Source of the DNA: JAJFTV01 sp964426355
Lineage (GTDB): Bacteria; Chloroflexota; Anaerolineae; Anaerolineales; Anaerolineaceae
Length of the DNA stretch: 16,397 nucleotides
Assembly (NCBI GenBank): GCA_964426355.1
Contig: CAYRRA010000099.1
Span: forward strand, 1-16,397
Direction: 5' to 3'
This document shows, in pieces, positions 1-7,157 of this stretch (its first letter is position 1; each line of letters begins with the position of its first letter). A program made the position numbers and the translations under genes. The notes beneath the pieces are model-generated. The model made no database searches. It saw nothing but the letters and a program-made list of their open reading frames with translations, and had not been told where the DNA came from.

Positions 1-311
1 GCCAGCAGTACACTGCTCAAACGGCACAGGCTGCCCCACCCATCCATATCGCAGGCAAGCAGCACCAGGCTGGCTGGCGCTTCAGGGCAACCCTCACCCT
101 CCAGGCAGACGTTGATTTCCATGCCGAGGATCGGTTGAATGCCAGCTTCTCGGCAGGCATCATAGACTTCAATCGCGCCGGTCAGCCGGTCATGATCGGT
201 GAGCGCCAGCGCCGGCATGTTGTACTGCGCCGCACGCTCCACCAACCCGGCAGGTGCGGGTACTCCCGCCAGCAGAGAGAAATGGGAATGGGTGTGTAAA
301 TGCGAGAACAT
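1..311 (-). CDS. dnaE: DNA polymerase III alpha subunit, N-terminal PHP fragment (runs off left edge)
   Basis: Replicative DNA polymerase catalytic subunit; only the first 103 residues are in the window and the 3' end lies beyond position 1. The protein opens MFSHLHTHSHFSLLAG, with the HxH motif of PHP phosphoesterase domains at residues 6-8, followed by LALTDHD near residues 36-42 and LGMEINV near 65-71. This order and spacing are typical of the PHP domain at the start of DnaE/PolC-type alpha subunits. The ATG at 309-311 is the only sensible start, because the first PHP motif begins three residues later. No Shine-Dalgarno sequence precedes it, and the likely -10 box lies so close (326-331) that the transcript would be nearly leaderless. 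A stand-alone PHP phosphatase or an error-prone DnaE2-type paralogue cannot be excluded from this fragment, but opening directly on this motif favours a DnaE-type polymerase. Confidence 0.8.
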   Translation of the reverse strand, partial: MFSHLHTHSHFSLLAGVPAPAGLVERAAQYNMPALALTDHDRLTGAIEVYDACREAGIQPILGMEINVCLEGEGCPEAPASLVLLACDMDGWGSLCRLSSVLL

Positions 312-325
312 GGCTTTCTATGTTC

Positions 326-354
326 ATTATAACAGGATATTTGTTCTATTATGT
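326..354 (-). promoter_or_regulatory. Candidate minus-strand promoter of the dnaE-type gene
   Basis: A perfect TATAAT (minus strand, 326-331) lies 14 bp upstream of the ATG. The hexamer 17 bp further upstream (ACATAA, 349-354) is a poor -35 box. A start point near 318-320 would give a leader of only about 7-9 nt. The -10 is seen directly; promoter activity is inferred. Confidence 0.5.
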
Positions 355-363
355 TATCCTGTT
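331..363. promoter_or_regulatory. 9-bp inverted repeat across the dnaE promoter (operator candidate)
   Basis: AACAGGATA at 331-339 is matched exactly by its reverse complement TATCCTGTT at 355-363, with a 15-bp A/T-rich spacer. The arms flank the region between the -10 box and the expected -35, where a dimeric regulator would bind. A second inverted repeat, GAACAT-N8-ATGTTC (306-325), overlaps the start codon. The repeats are seen directly; regulation is inferred. Confidence 0.35.
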
Positions 364-442
364 CGAGACAGCCCTATCCAATTCCGCTGATCACACATAC
401 AAGCAGGTTGTTGAGAAAAACTGATTACAAAATGAGGTCAGA

Positions 443-1843
443 TTACTTTTTTCTGTCGCGCATAGAGCGTGTTTGATGGAATGCGTTCGCCACCACATTT
501 TTGGCTGCCGGTGAAGCACTGCGAAGCGCAAACAAATCGCTGTCCATCTCCCTAAGCATCATGCCTGCTTTTTCTTCACCCATGAGCTGCATATACTCGC
601 GCAATTTTTGCCCCTCGCGGGATGCCTGCTCTACTTCAGCGTTCACGCCGCGCGCCATTGCCCGCGAGGATTTCAAAACCTGTGCTGCACGCATCTGCGC
701 AGCCACGCGCTCCACCACCGGAAGAACCACGCCCTGGTGAGGCAGAAAGGTATCCACGCTCACAAAGCGGACGGTCACGCGATTGAGCGCAGCCGCCAAC
801 CGATTGCCCGCGGGCGAAAGATATTCCACCGTTCCCTCCAGGCTGAGGCGTTCACCGGGCTTGCCGGAAAACAGCGTCAGGCGCAGCGGAATTTCAACCT
901 CCAGGTCACGCGGGATATCGCCGATGGATATGGTCGCTTTCCCCTCCGCCGTCGTCGCCGAATAGACCGCCGACAGCGGCATCAAGACTGCGCCTTGCGG
1001 CAGATCGATGCAAATCCGCACATCCCGGGCTGCCAGGTCGGCAGCTTCACCCAGTTCGCCCATCAGGTAAGGAACGATTTGATGCGCCGATTGGATGTGA
1101 TAATAGCGCCCGCCCCCCTGGACGGCAATTTCTGCCATCAGAGCTTCGTTGTAATCTGCCCCCACCCCCAGGGTGGAAACCACCAACCCGTTTGTGCGTG
1201 CCTCGCTGCCGCGCATTCCCACCCTTTCCAGGTCAGTCTCGCCCACGTTAGCCTGCCCATCGCTGAGCAGCAGCACCAGGTTGGTCTCCAGCTTATACTC
1301 AAGCGCCTGGCGTATGCCCAACTCCAGCCCACCGCACAGCGCCGTCATGCCGCCAGCTTGCACCTCACCCAACGCAGACTCCACCTTTGCCAGTGACGCT
1401 CTGCTGACCGCTGTTGGTTTCAAAACCAAGCGTTCCTGATCCGAAAACACCACCAACGAGACCACATCCCCTTCATGCAAAAATCGCAGCGCCTGGCGAA
1501 CCGCCTCTATGGTCTGCTCCAATTTATCGCCGTGCATCGAGCCGGAAACATCCAACACCGCTGCAAAATTCAGCGGCGGGCGTCCGCTTTTTGTGGGTGC
1601 TGCCTGCTCCGGCGGCACATCCTGCGGCGAGCGTAGTGAAACCAGAAGATGGCGGTCGACCATTTGCCCGGCAGGGGCGCTCACCTGGTCAAGCTCCATC
1701 TGTGCTTGCAGATATGACGCTCCTTTGTCAGGCTGAGGTTCCGACTCAAAAGCCAGTTCTCCACCACAGCGCAGGCATTCTTTCGCACCTTTGGGCTCAT
1801 CCTGCAGCAAACCGCAATACAGACAACGCATCAACCGGGGCAT
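443..1843 (-). CDS. Zinc-ribbon and von Willebrand factor A domain protein
   Basis: A 466-residue protein probably involved in metal-dependent protein binding; partner unknown. An N-terminal zinc ribbon is visible as C7-x2-C10 and C23-x2-C26 (CLYC, CLRC). After a linker comes a VWA domain with an intact MIDAS site: DVSGS at 98-102, the Thr in MTALCGG near 167, and the Asp in LLSDG at 195. About 230 residues of beta-rich and then charged helical sequence follow (roughly 240-466), as in bacterial VWA proteins related to TerY/inter-alpha-trypsin inhibitor types. There is no signal peptide or membrane segment, so it is probably cytoplasmic. The reading frame is open upstream to a TTG at 1879, but a strong AGGAGGTT sits at 1847-1854 and favours the second of two adjacent ATGs (1841-1843), which has 5-nt spacing. 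It stands alone, divergent from plsY, with no MoxR ATPase partner nearby. Confidence 0.8.
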   Translation of the reverse strand: MPRLMRCLYCGLLQDEPKGAKECLRCGGELAFESEPQPDKGASYLQAQMELDQVSAPAGQMVDRHLLVSLRSPQDVPPEQAAPTKSGRPPLNFAAVLDVSGSMHGDKLEQTIEAVRQALRFLHEGDVVSLVVFSDQERLVLKPTAVSRASLAKVESALGEVQAGGMTALCGGLELGIRQALEYKLETNLVLLLSDGQANVGETDLERVGMRGSEARTNGLVVSTLGVGADYNEALMAEIAVQGGGRYYHIQSAHQIVPYLMGELGEAADLAARDVRICIDLPQGAVLMPLSAVYSATTAEGKATISIGDIPRDLEVEIPLRLTLFSGKPGERLSLEGTVEYLSPAGNRLAAALNRVTVRFVSVDTFLPHQGVVLPVVERVAAQMRAAQVLKSSRAMARGVNAEVEQASREGQKLREYMQLMGEEKAGMMLREMDSDLFALRSASPAAKNVVANAFHQTRSMRDRKK

Positions 1844-1846
1844 CAT

Positions 1847-1854
1847 AACCTCCT
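1847..1854 (-). promoter_or_regulatory. Strong ribosome binding site that sets the VWA gene start
   Basis: Read on the minus strand the sequence is AGGAGGTT followed by ATGATG. Spacing from AGGAGG is 2 nt to the first ATG and 5 nt to the second, so the second ATG (1841-1843) is preferred. The upstream TTG at 1879 has no comparable site. Confidence 0.75.
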
Positions 1855-2043
1855 GAATAAACAAATGGGACGGCAACAACTCAACTATATCACGGAACGT
1901 TTGGGCACGTATGTTGCCCCCGCCAGTTAGCAGGAAAGCAGAGTCGACCCACTCAGGATATCATCAAGTTCAGAACTGTTTTGTTTTTTCTGTGTTTTGT
2001 ATATGGAGTTTATCTTTTAGAAAAATTTACCGGTGAATACACA

Positions 2044-2679
2044 ATGCAAATCTCAAACGAAATGATCGTCTTTATATCCATCCTGTTCGGAATATTCCTG
2101 ATCGGATACCTGCTCGGCAATTTTTCTCCTTCCTTCTTGTTTGGAAAATGGTTTGGGAACCTCGATATCCGTCAGTCAGGCAGCGGGAACCTCGGCGCAA
2201 CCAACGTCATCCGCATTTTGGGCTGGAAGTATGGTGTACCGGTCTTTATTCTGGATGCGCTCAAAGGATTAATCGCAGTTAAAATTGGGGCTTCGCTGGG
2301 CGGTGTATGGGGTGTGACCGCGGCAGCAATGGGTGTGGTAATTGGGCATGACCTGCCCGTGCTGTTGAATTTCCGCGGCGGAAAAGGCATCGCTTCGACG
2401 ACCGGTATTTTTCTTTTCCTTTTTCCCGTCCCAACCTTAATCGGGTTTGCTATCTTTTTTCTCATTCTACTGACCACGCGTATGGTCTCGTTGGGCTCCC
2501 TGGTATTCGTCCTCAGCCTGTTCTTGTTTACAGCCATTTCCAATCAGCCCGGCGCCTGGGTGCTCCTGGCTTCTGGGCTTACCGTTTTTGCTTTCGTGCG
2601 ACACAAGGACAATATCCAGCGCATCCTTCGCGGCTGTGAAAACAAGCTCACCCTGAAAATTAAAAGGGCTGAGTCTTAA
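2044..2679 (+). CDS. plsY: Glycerol-3-phosphate acyltransferase PlsY
   Basis: An integral membrane enzyme that transfers an acyl group from acyl-phosphate to the sn-1 position of glycerol-3-phosphate, the first step of phospholipid synthesis in most bacteria. All three family motifs are visible in the 211-residue protein: SGSGNLGATN at 45-54, GHDLPVLLNFRGGKG at 101-115, and the C-terminal segment starting RHKDNIQRIL at 186. Several hydrophobic segments separate them, as expected for a multi-pass protein; the length is normal for PlsY. The frame is open to a TTG at 1981, but the ATG at 2044 has a GGTGA seven bases upstream and gives the usual PlsY N-terminus (hydrophobic helix followed by GNFSPSFLFGK), so I chose it. 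Its acyl-phosphate partner plsX is not in the window. Confidence 0.95.
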   Translation: MQISNEMIVFISILFGIFLIGYLLGNFSPSFLFGKWFGNLDIRQSGSGNLGATNVIRILGWKYGVPVFILDALKGLIAVKIGASLGGVWGVTAAAMGVVIGHDLPVLLNFRGGKGIASTTGIFLFLFPVPTLIGFAIFFLILLTTRMVSLGSLVFVLSLFLFTAISNQPGAWVLLASGLTVFAFVRHKDNIQRILRGCENKLTLKIKRAES

Positions 2680-2977
2680 GAGTTTTCTGCAAAACCGGCA
2701 ACATCTCCCTATAAAGGCTGACATAAACCAGCCTCCCAACCGATTCCATATGCCCTGGATTGGGTTCGGATTTATCTGCCTGTCTGGCGAGTCTGGCTGT
2801 TGCGTTCAAACCCCTGTGCGAAAATGTTTTTTTCTGTATACTATAGTTATATTATTCTGTCGAAATCTTGGAATTGGATCGGGATGCCATGCGAAGGCAA
2901 GTTTATCCAAGTCGATGGGCGTTCTATCCTTTAAAAATTAACCTTATTATCGGTTAGCAGGACAACGAGTCAGTCTT
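2680..2977. other. Intergenic spacer between plsY and the PP2C phosphatase gene
   Basis: About 300 bp without a credible gene. It contains TATACT at 2837-2842 in an A/T-rich patch (2821-2857), which could be the -10 box of the phosphatase gene with a leader of roughly 130 nt; no good -35 is present at 17 bp. A short inverted repeat TAACC-N8-GGTTA lies about 20 bp before the phosphatase start. I see no clear terminator for plsY and no riboswitch I can recognise. Confidence 0.4.
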
Positions 2978-3787
2978 ATGGAAACAAAACCTTTATCTCA
3001 AAATAGCAGCCAGGATGGGTCTGCTTCCTCACTTCCGTTGAGCGCAGCCTGCGTCAGCGATGTTGGGCGAGTACGCGAGGGCAACGAGGACAGCTTCTAT
3101 CTGGGTTTGAACGACGGGATCTTTATCGTCTCAGATGGCATGGGCGGGCATCAGTCCGGCGAGGTTGCCTCACGCATCGTCGTTGAAAACCTGCCAAAAA
3201 TCCTCTCGGAAGGATTACGCGAAGCACAAAAACAAACCGGGACGGCTGACTATACTTCCCTGATTCGCAAAGCCATACAAGACGTGAATGACCTGGTCAA
3301 CCATAATGCCATGCAGGAACCTGGTCTGCTTGGCATGGGGGCAACACTGGCACTCGCCTGGGTAACAGACCCGCGCGGCACGGTTTACCTGGCGAATATC
3401 GGCGACAGCCGCGTCTATTATTACCGCAACCGGACACTCAACCTGCTAAGCCGCGACCATTCCATCGTGGCGCTCCTCATCCAGCAAGGTGAAGTCAGCC
3501 CGGAAGAAGCCCCCACACACCCTGCACGCGGACGGCTGTACCGCCATATCGGCATGGAAGGGGAAGCCCTGCCGGAGGTGCACCGCATCCGCATGGAAAC
3601 CGGTGAAAAGCTGTTGCTTTGCAGCGACGGGCTGACCGATATGCTCAGCGATTTTCGCCTCTATACATTAATCGATGAGCAAGAGAATCTACAGGATGCC
3701 TGCCGGGTCATGGTGGACACCGCCAACCAGCAAGGCGGCAGAGACAACATCACCGCCATGCTTCTCCGCTGGGATAATACAGTTTGA
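2978..3787 (+). CDS. PP2C-family serine/threonine protein phosphatase
   Basis: A soluble, metal-dependent phosphatase (PrpC/Stp type) that removes phosphate from Ser/Thr residues, usually countering Hanks-type kinases. All the metal-site motifs are visible in the 269 residues: REGNEDSF at 33-40 (Asp38), SDGMGG at 52-57, GDSR at 142-145, SRDHS at 158-162, SDGL at 216-219 and GGRDN at 253-257. The length matches the minimal bacterial PP2C core, with an N-terminal Ser/Gln-rich tail of about 20 residues and no membrane segment. The ATG at 2978 is the first in frame, but no convincing Shine-Dalgarno sequence precedes it. It appears monocistronic: no kinase, FHA-domain or penicillin-binding-protein gene lies next to it, unlike the common prpC-pknB arrangement, so its substrates cannot be inferred from context. 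Confidence 0.93.
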   Translation: METKPLSQNSSQDGSASSLPLSAACVSDVGRVREGNEDSFYLGLNDGIFIVSDGMGGHQSGEVASRIVVENLPKILSEGLREAQKQTGTADYTSLIRKAIQDVNDLVNHNAMQEPGLLGMGATLALAWVTDPRGTVYLANIGDSRVYYYRNRTLNLLSRDHSIVALLIQQGEVSPEEAPTHPARGRLYRHIGMEGEALPEVHRIRMETGEKLLLCSDGLTDMLSDFRLYTLIDEQENLQDACRVMVDTANQQGGRDNITAMLLRWDNTV

Positions 3788-3828
3788 GGGTCTGAAAAGC
3801 CGGGATCTGTTGTAAGAACATCTTTGTC

Positions 3829-3857
3829 TTGACCATAAATCCTCTTTGCGCGATATT
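3829..3857 (+). promoter_or_regulatory. Candidate promoter of the small helical protein gene
   Basis: TTGACC (3829-3834) and GATATT (3852-3857) are separated by 17 bp. The gene start is about 80 nt beyond the predicted start point. A second pair, TTGACG (3904-3909) with TATAAG (3928-3933), is less likely because transcription would begin past the ribosome binding site. Confidence 0.35.
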
Positions 3858-3930
3858 AAATATACAGGGATAAAACCTCTATTGAGACTTGCCTGTTTTC
3901 AGGTTGACGTTGCGTCTCAATGAGTTGTAT

Positions 3931-3938
3931 AAGGAGGT
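3931..3938 (+). promoter_or_regulatory. Consensus ribosome binding site of the small protein
   Basis: AAGGAGGT lies 5 nt before the ATG at 3944. It is a near-perfect match to the 16S rRNA 3' end and is the main reason to believe that this short gene is translated. Confidence 0.8.
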
Positions 3939-3943
3939 GCCCG

Positions 3944-4141
3944 ATGAAAACAATCCACCTGACACCAAACGAGCAATTGCTTCTGCTGGATGTTCTGCGG
4001 TGCTGCCTTTCCGATTTGCGAGTCGAAATTGTCGGAACGGAGCACTGGGATTACAAACGCCGGCTGCGTGAGAGAAAATCCACGCTGATGCAGATCATAG
4101 AGAAACTGGAAGCTGAGCAGCTTGAAACAGAGCCCATCTGA
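3944..4141 (+). CDS. Small helical protein of unknown function (65 aa)
   Basis: I cannot name a function. The 65 residues look all-helical: an N-terminal segment rich in Leu (LTPNEQLLLLDVL), a central LSDLRVEIVG stretch, and a basic-then-acidic amphipathic helix (YKRRLRERKSTLMQIIEKLEAE) that could form a coiled coil. The pattern, a short beta-like MKTIHLT start, then a helix ending LSDLRxEI and a second helix rich in Arg/Lys, resembles small conserved hypothetical proteins I recall from many bacteria; this is memory, not a search. The start at 3944 is set by a consensus Shine-Dalgarno sequence; an upstream ATG at 3920 would cover it. There is no signal peptide or metal-binding motif. The gene lies 156 bp after the phosphatase gene and converges with the malG-type gene, only 15 bp away. 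Confidence 0.75.
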   Translation: MKTIHLTPNEQLLLLDVLRCCLSDLRVEIVGTEHWDYKRRLRERKSTLMQIIEKLEAEQLETEPI

Positions 4142-4156
4142 ACCCAGCCGCGTTTT

Positions 4157-5005
4157 CTAATTCGTATCACCGGCAATCAACAGCCGGTCTATCAGGTATT
4201 GTTTGAGCACAAGAAAGGTCATCACTACCGGAAAACTCATAAGAATAGCCATAGCGGACATGGCACTCCAGGAAACGCCGCTGGTGTTAAATGCCGCGAT
4301 CATTGCCATTGCCAGGGTCACATTCGTGCTGCGCTGAACAAAAAGCCAGCCAATGGCAAATTCAGAATATCCCGCCAGGAACGCAACCAATGCCGTCGCC
4401 AGGATGGAGGGTAAAGCCAGCGGCAGATGAATACGCCAGAAACTGATCCAGGGCGTGGCGCCATCCAGTAGTGCACTTTCTTCCAGTTCTCTGGCAACAG
4501 CCTGAAAAACAGCGCGCATATTCCAGATACAAAAAGGAAATGTAAACGAAGTATAGACCAGCATTAATCCGAAGAGGGAGGTGCGAAGCTTGAGTGCTGT
4601 CAGGAGGATGAAAAGGGGTGTCATCAAAGCCACCGGAGGCAATAAAGTGCCCAGCAAAAGAAAAAGCAAGCCTTGTTTTCTACCCGGAAAACGATAACGG
4701 GCAAAAGCGTATGCCATCGTTGCCCCCAGCAGGATGGAGAGAACAGCAGCCCCCGTTGAGACATATAAGCTGTTGCTCAGAAGTTGCAAAAACGTCAGGC
4801 TTTGTGAAGGGTGCAGCCAGACCTGCTTGAATATGGATAAAGTGAACTCCTTGGGTATCAGCCTGAAATCCGTTGGAGCGACGATGATGGATCCATCGAG
4901 AGCCAGCCGCAGCATACCCGCCATCGGAAGGAGCACGAACAGCCCTACCGCCAGCAGCACAAGCTGGTAGAAAAACTGTTTCCAGGGACGGATGCGCCTA
5001 TGCAT
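4157..5005 (-). CDS. MalG-type carbohydrate ABC transporter permease (minus-strand operon)
   Basis: An inner-membrane subunit of a CUT1-type sugar importer, pairing with a MalF-type partner. The 282-residue protein has six hydrophobic segments and the cytoplasmic EAA loop at about 175-196 (LEESALLDGATPW, then FWRIHLPLALP), the contact site for the ATPase. The family patterns YAFARYRFPG (99-108) and FPFCIWNMR (156-164) are clear. Its ATG overlaps the last 8 nt of the upstream fusion gene (ATGCATAG), with GGGGGT as ribosome binding site five bases ahead, so translation is probably coupled and the two form a heterodimer. It is the last gene of the operon; no ATPase follows. Residues ahead of the first helix are few, as is usual for MalG. 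Confidence 0.92.
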   Translation of the reverse strand: MHRRIRPWKQFFYQLVLLAVGLFVLLPMAGMLRLALDGSIIVAPTDFRLIPKEFTLSIFKQVWLHPSQSLTFLQLLSNSLYVSTGAAVLSILLGATMAYAFARYRFPGRKQGLLFLLLGTLLPPVALMTPLFILLTALKLRTSLFGLMLVYTSFTFPFCIWNMRAVFQAVARELEESALLDGATPWISFWRIHLPLALPSILATALVAFLAGYSEFAIGWLFVQRSTNVTLAMAMIAAFNTSGVSWSAMSAMAILMSFPVVMTFLVLKQYLIDRLLIAGDTN

Positions 5006-7148
5006 ACGTTACCCCCTCAACCGCCCGGCTACGGTGGTTGAATACCAGGATCAGGGCGAATAACAAAATTACCGTCAGGATATTGATGGCTGCCGAGATG
5101 GCATAACTCTGGCTGTAATTAAAGATGTTGAAGGAAATGACGGACAACGTCAGCATGGGGTATTCCATCCGCATCATGAAAAACAGATAGAACTGGTTGA
5201 AGGCATAAATCATGCGTAAGATAATTACAGGCGCCAGCAACGGAAGCAGCAGCGGAAAGGTGATATACCGGAACAACTGAAACCCACCGGCGCCATCCAG
5301 TGCAGCCGCGGCGTCCACTTCTTCCGGGACAGCCTTCAAACCCGCCGAAGCCGCCACGTAGATCAGAGGGAACCCATACCATAATCCGGCTGCCAGAAGA
5401 TAAAACAATGCCAGGGAAGGGTTATGCTGCCAGGCTGCGGAAGCGTATTCAGGACGGTGCGAGAGATTGGTAAGCGTTACTGCCCAGCCGAAATGCGGGT
5501 CAAGCACCTGCGACCAGATCAACACGCCCACAAACTCCGGGATTGCCCAGGGCAAAATGAAGACAACGCTCCACCACCCCTTGAACAACAAACCTTTCTT
5601 GTTAAGTAGATATGCCACCCCCAAACCTAAAGCGAGTTGTGTCCCCACAGACAATACCGTCCAGATAAAATCAAAAAGCAGAACAGAACTGCCCATATTG
5701 ACAAAGACATCGCGCAGGAGTCGGAAACCTACAAAATGAACGCGCTTGTCTGCCACAGCATCCTGCCCGTAAAGAATGGACTGTTCAGGGCTCACCTGAC
5801 CGGTCAAGCCAAGCCAGACCTCGCGCCATACTCCCCCTTGCATGCCGTCAAAAATGGATGAGCTGCTGTAATCTGTCAGCGCCATGGCAAACTGAAAAAC
5901 CAGCGGAAAAATGGTGATGGTCAGAAGACCAAGCAAGCCCGGCAGCAGCCAGGGAAGTGCCTTGCGCATCTCTTTCCAGGACCTGTATTGCCTGCCCTGC
6001 CGCTGCGGGGGGTGGCGCAGGTTCGCCCATTGCCGCCTGCACCACGCTGCAACCGGTTTGTAAACCCCATTGCGAAAACCCTGCGCAGCCGCCAGTGAAA
6101 ACGGCGCCGTCAAAATCAGAATGTATTGGGGCCATTTGGTCTGCCAGACCAGCAGAAAAACCAGTGCCATCATCAGCCAGAGCGCCTGAACACGCTGCGT
6201 TTTCCAGAGATTTTTAAAACCCAATACCGCCAGGACGGCATAAAGGAGTTCCAGCGAAACCCAAAAAGCACCCGGATGCCAGGGAGGAGAACTGGTTAAC
6301 CACACTAAAGGCTGCCAGAAAGGATACCCTGCGTTACGCACATACTGGCTGGTCGCATAGCTGCCATGATAGGCAAGGGATTGCCACAAACGCTCAAAGG
6401 GGTTCACCCATAAATATGGGTCAAAAGCATAGAATACGACCAGCGCACCTCCCCCCCATGCAGCCATCGGCAGCAGGCTGCGGGCGACCTCAGCCCATTT
6501 CTTTTTGTTTATGCCAACCAAAGTATGTGCCAGCCAGTCCGCCAGCACCGCCAGACCAGCGATGCAGTAGACGTATTTCGACGCAGCAGTAATCCCCAGC
6601 ATGACCGCAGACGCAAACAGCCAGCCTGCCCGGCGCCGTTTTGATTGGGTGTAGCACAGCACGGTTAATAAGCTGGTCAATGCCGGCAGTGGCTCGAGCA
6701 TAATCTGGCTGGTGTACTTGATCTGCCAGTTATTGAGCGCCAGAATCAACCCTGCCAGGGGATCAATCAACGCCAGGGCAGCCGCTTGCAGGGTGCCAAA
6801 GACAACGGAACTGATGCGCGCAAAAGTGAATTGCGGCTGAGGCAAAGATGCAGCAATCGGCGTGGAAGGGTCTTTTTCCGGGATAAGCGGCGCATCCGGT
6901 ACAGGAAGCTGCACCAAAGCGTAAATCAACTTGGTCAGCGGGGGGTGCTCGTAATTAAAATCATAATTCACTACTGCCTGCCAGTCTCCGCTGCGAAAAG
7001 CTGCCAGGTAACGCTGCCCGGCACCCAGGTAATCGTCCTCATCGTAATCGATGGGCAGTTCCTTCACCGCATACAGACGTGCACCCAGCGCCACCAGGGT
7101 AACAAGCAGCAAGGCGACGACACAAACCCACTTGTTTTTCGTTTTCAT
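4998..7148 (-). CDS. GT39/PMT-type glycosyltransferase fused to a MalF-type ABC permease
   Basis: A 716-residue membrane protein with two recognisable halves in one open frame. Residues 1-370 resemble GT-C transferases of the PMT/ArnT group: one membrane helix, then an acidic DEDDY motif (36-40) in the first outside loop, YEHPPLTKLIYA (66-77), QIMLEPLPAL (148-157), the SKYVY segment (190-194), and a late WPQYILILTAPF (339-350). An Arg/Lys-rich stretch (371-398) looks like a cytoplasmic linker. Residues 399-716 are a complete MalF permease: first helix, long outer loop (about 425-485), and the EAA loop DAAAALDGAGG with FRYITFPLL (612-634). GT-C enzymes normally use polyprenyl-phosphate sugars outside the membrane, but the half here is shorter than full enzymes (about 500-600 residues). 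The gene starts 9 bp after the GH13 gene with a weak Shine-Dalgarno sequence, suggesting coupling, and overlaps malG by 8 nt. Both halves are well supported; the joint function is unknown. Confidence 0.88.
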   Translation of the reverse strand: MKTKNKWVCVVALLLVTLVALGARLYAVKELPIDYDEDDYLGAGQRYLAAFRSGDWQAVVNYDFNYEHPPLTKLIYALVQLPVPDAPLIPEKDPSTPIAASLPQPQFTFARISSVVFGTLQAAALALIDPLAGLILALNNWQIKYTSQIMLEPLPALTSLLTVLCYTQSKRRRAGWLFASAVMLGITAASKYVYCIAGLAVLADWLAHTLVGINKKKWAEVARSLLPMAAWGGGALVVFYAFDPYLWVNPFERLWQSLAYHGSYATSQYVRNAGYPFWQPLVWLTSSPPWHPGAFWVSLELLYAVLAVLGFKNLWKTQRVQALWLMMALVFLLVWQTKWPQYILILTAPFSLAAAQGFRNGVYKPVAAWCRRQWANLRHPPQRQGRQYRSWKEMRKALPWLLPGLLGLLTITIFPLVFQFAMALTDYSSSSIFDGMQGGVWREVWLGLTGQVSPEQSILYGQDAVADKRVHFVGFRLLRDVFVNMGSSVLLFDFIWTVLSVGTQLALGLGVAYLLNKKGLLFKGWWSVVFILPWAIPEFVGVLIWSQVLDPHFGWAVTLTNLSHRPEYASAAWQHNPSLALFYLLAAGLWYGFPLIYVAASAGLKAVPEEVDAAAALDGAGGFQLFRYITFPLLLPLLAPVIILRMIYAFNQFYLFFMMRMEYPMLTLSVISFNIFNYSQSYAISAAINILTVILLFALILVFNHRSRAVEGVTYA

Positions 7149-7157
7149 CTCACAATT

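Noticed and set aside
322..364. Three GTTC repeats as a LexA-type SOS box
   Set aside because: GTTC occurs at 322, 343 and 361, but the spacings (17 and 14 bp) do not fit the GTTC-N7-GTTC or GAAC-N4-GTTC patterns of known LexA sites.
608..1396. Long plus-strand open frame opposite the VWA gene
   Set aside because: It lies wholly antisense to a well-supported gene, has a His/Arg/Gln-rich composition typical of shadow frames, and lacks a ribosome binding site.
2750..2941. 63-codon open frame between plsY and the PP2C gene
   Set aside because: No ribosome binding site, Cys/Phe-rich random-looking sequence, and it covers the likely promoter of the phosphatase gene.
4170..4192. Inverted repeat ACCGGC-N8-GCCGGT as terminator of the minus-strand operon
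   Set aside because: It is inside the last codons of the malG-type gene and is not followed by a T run on either strand.
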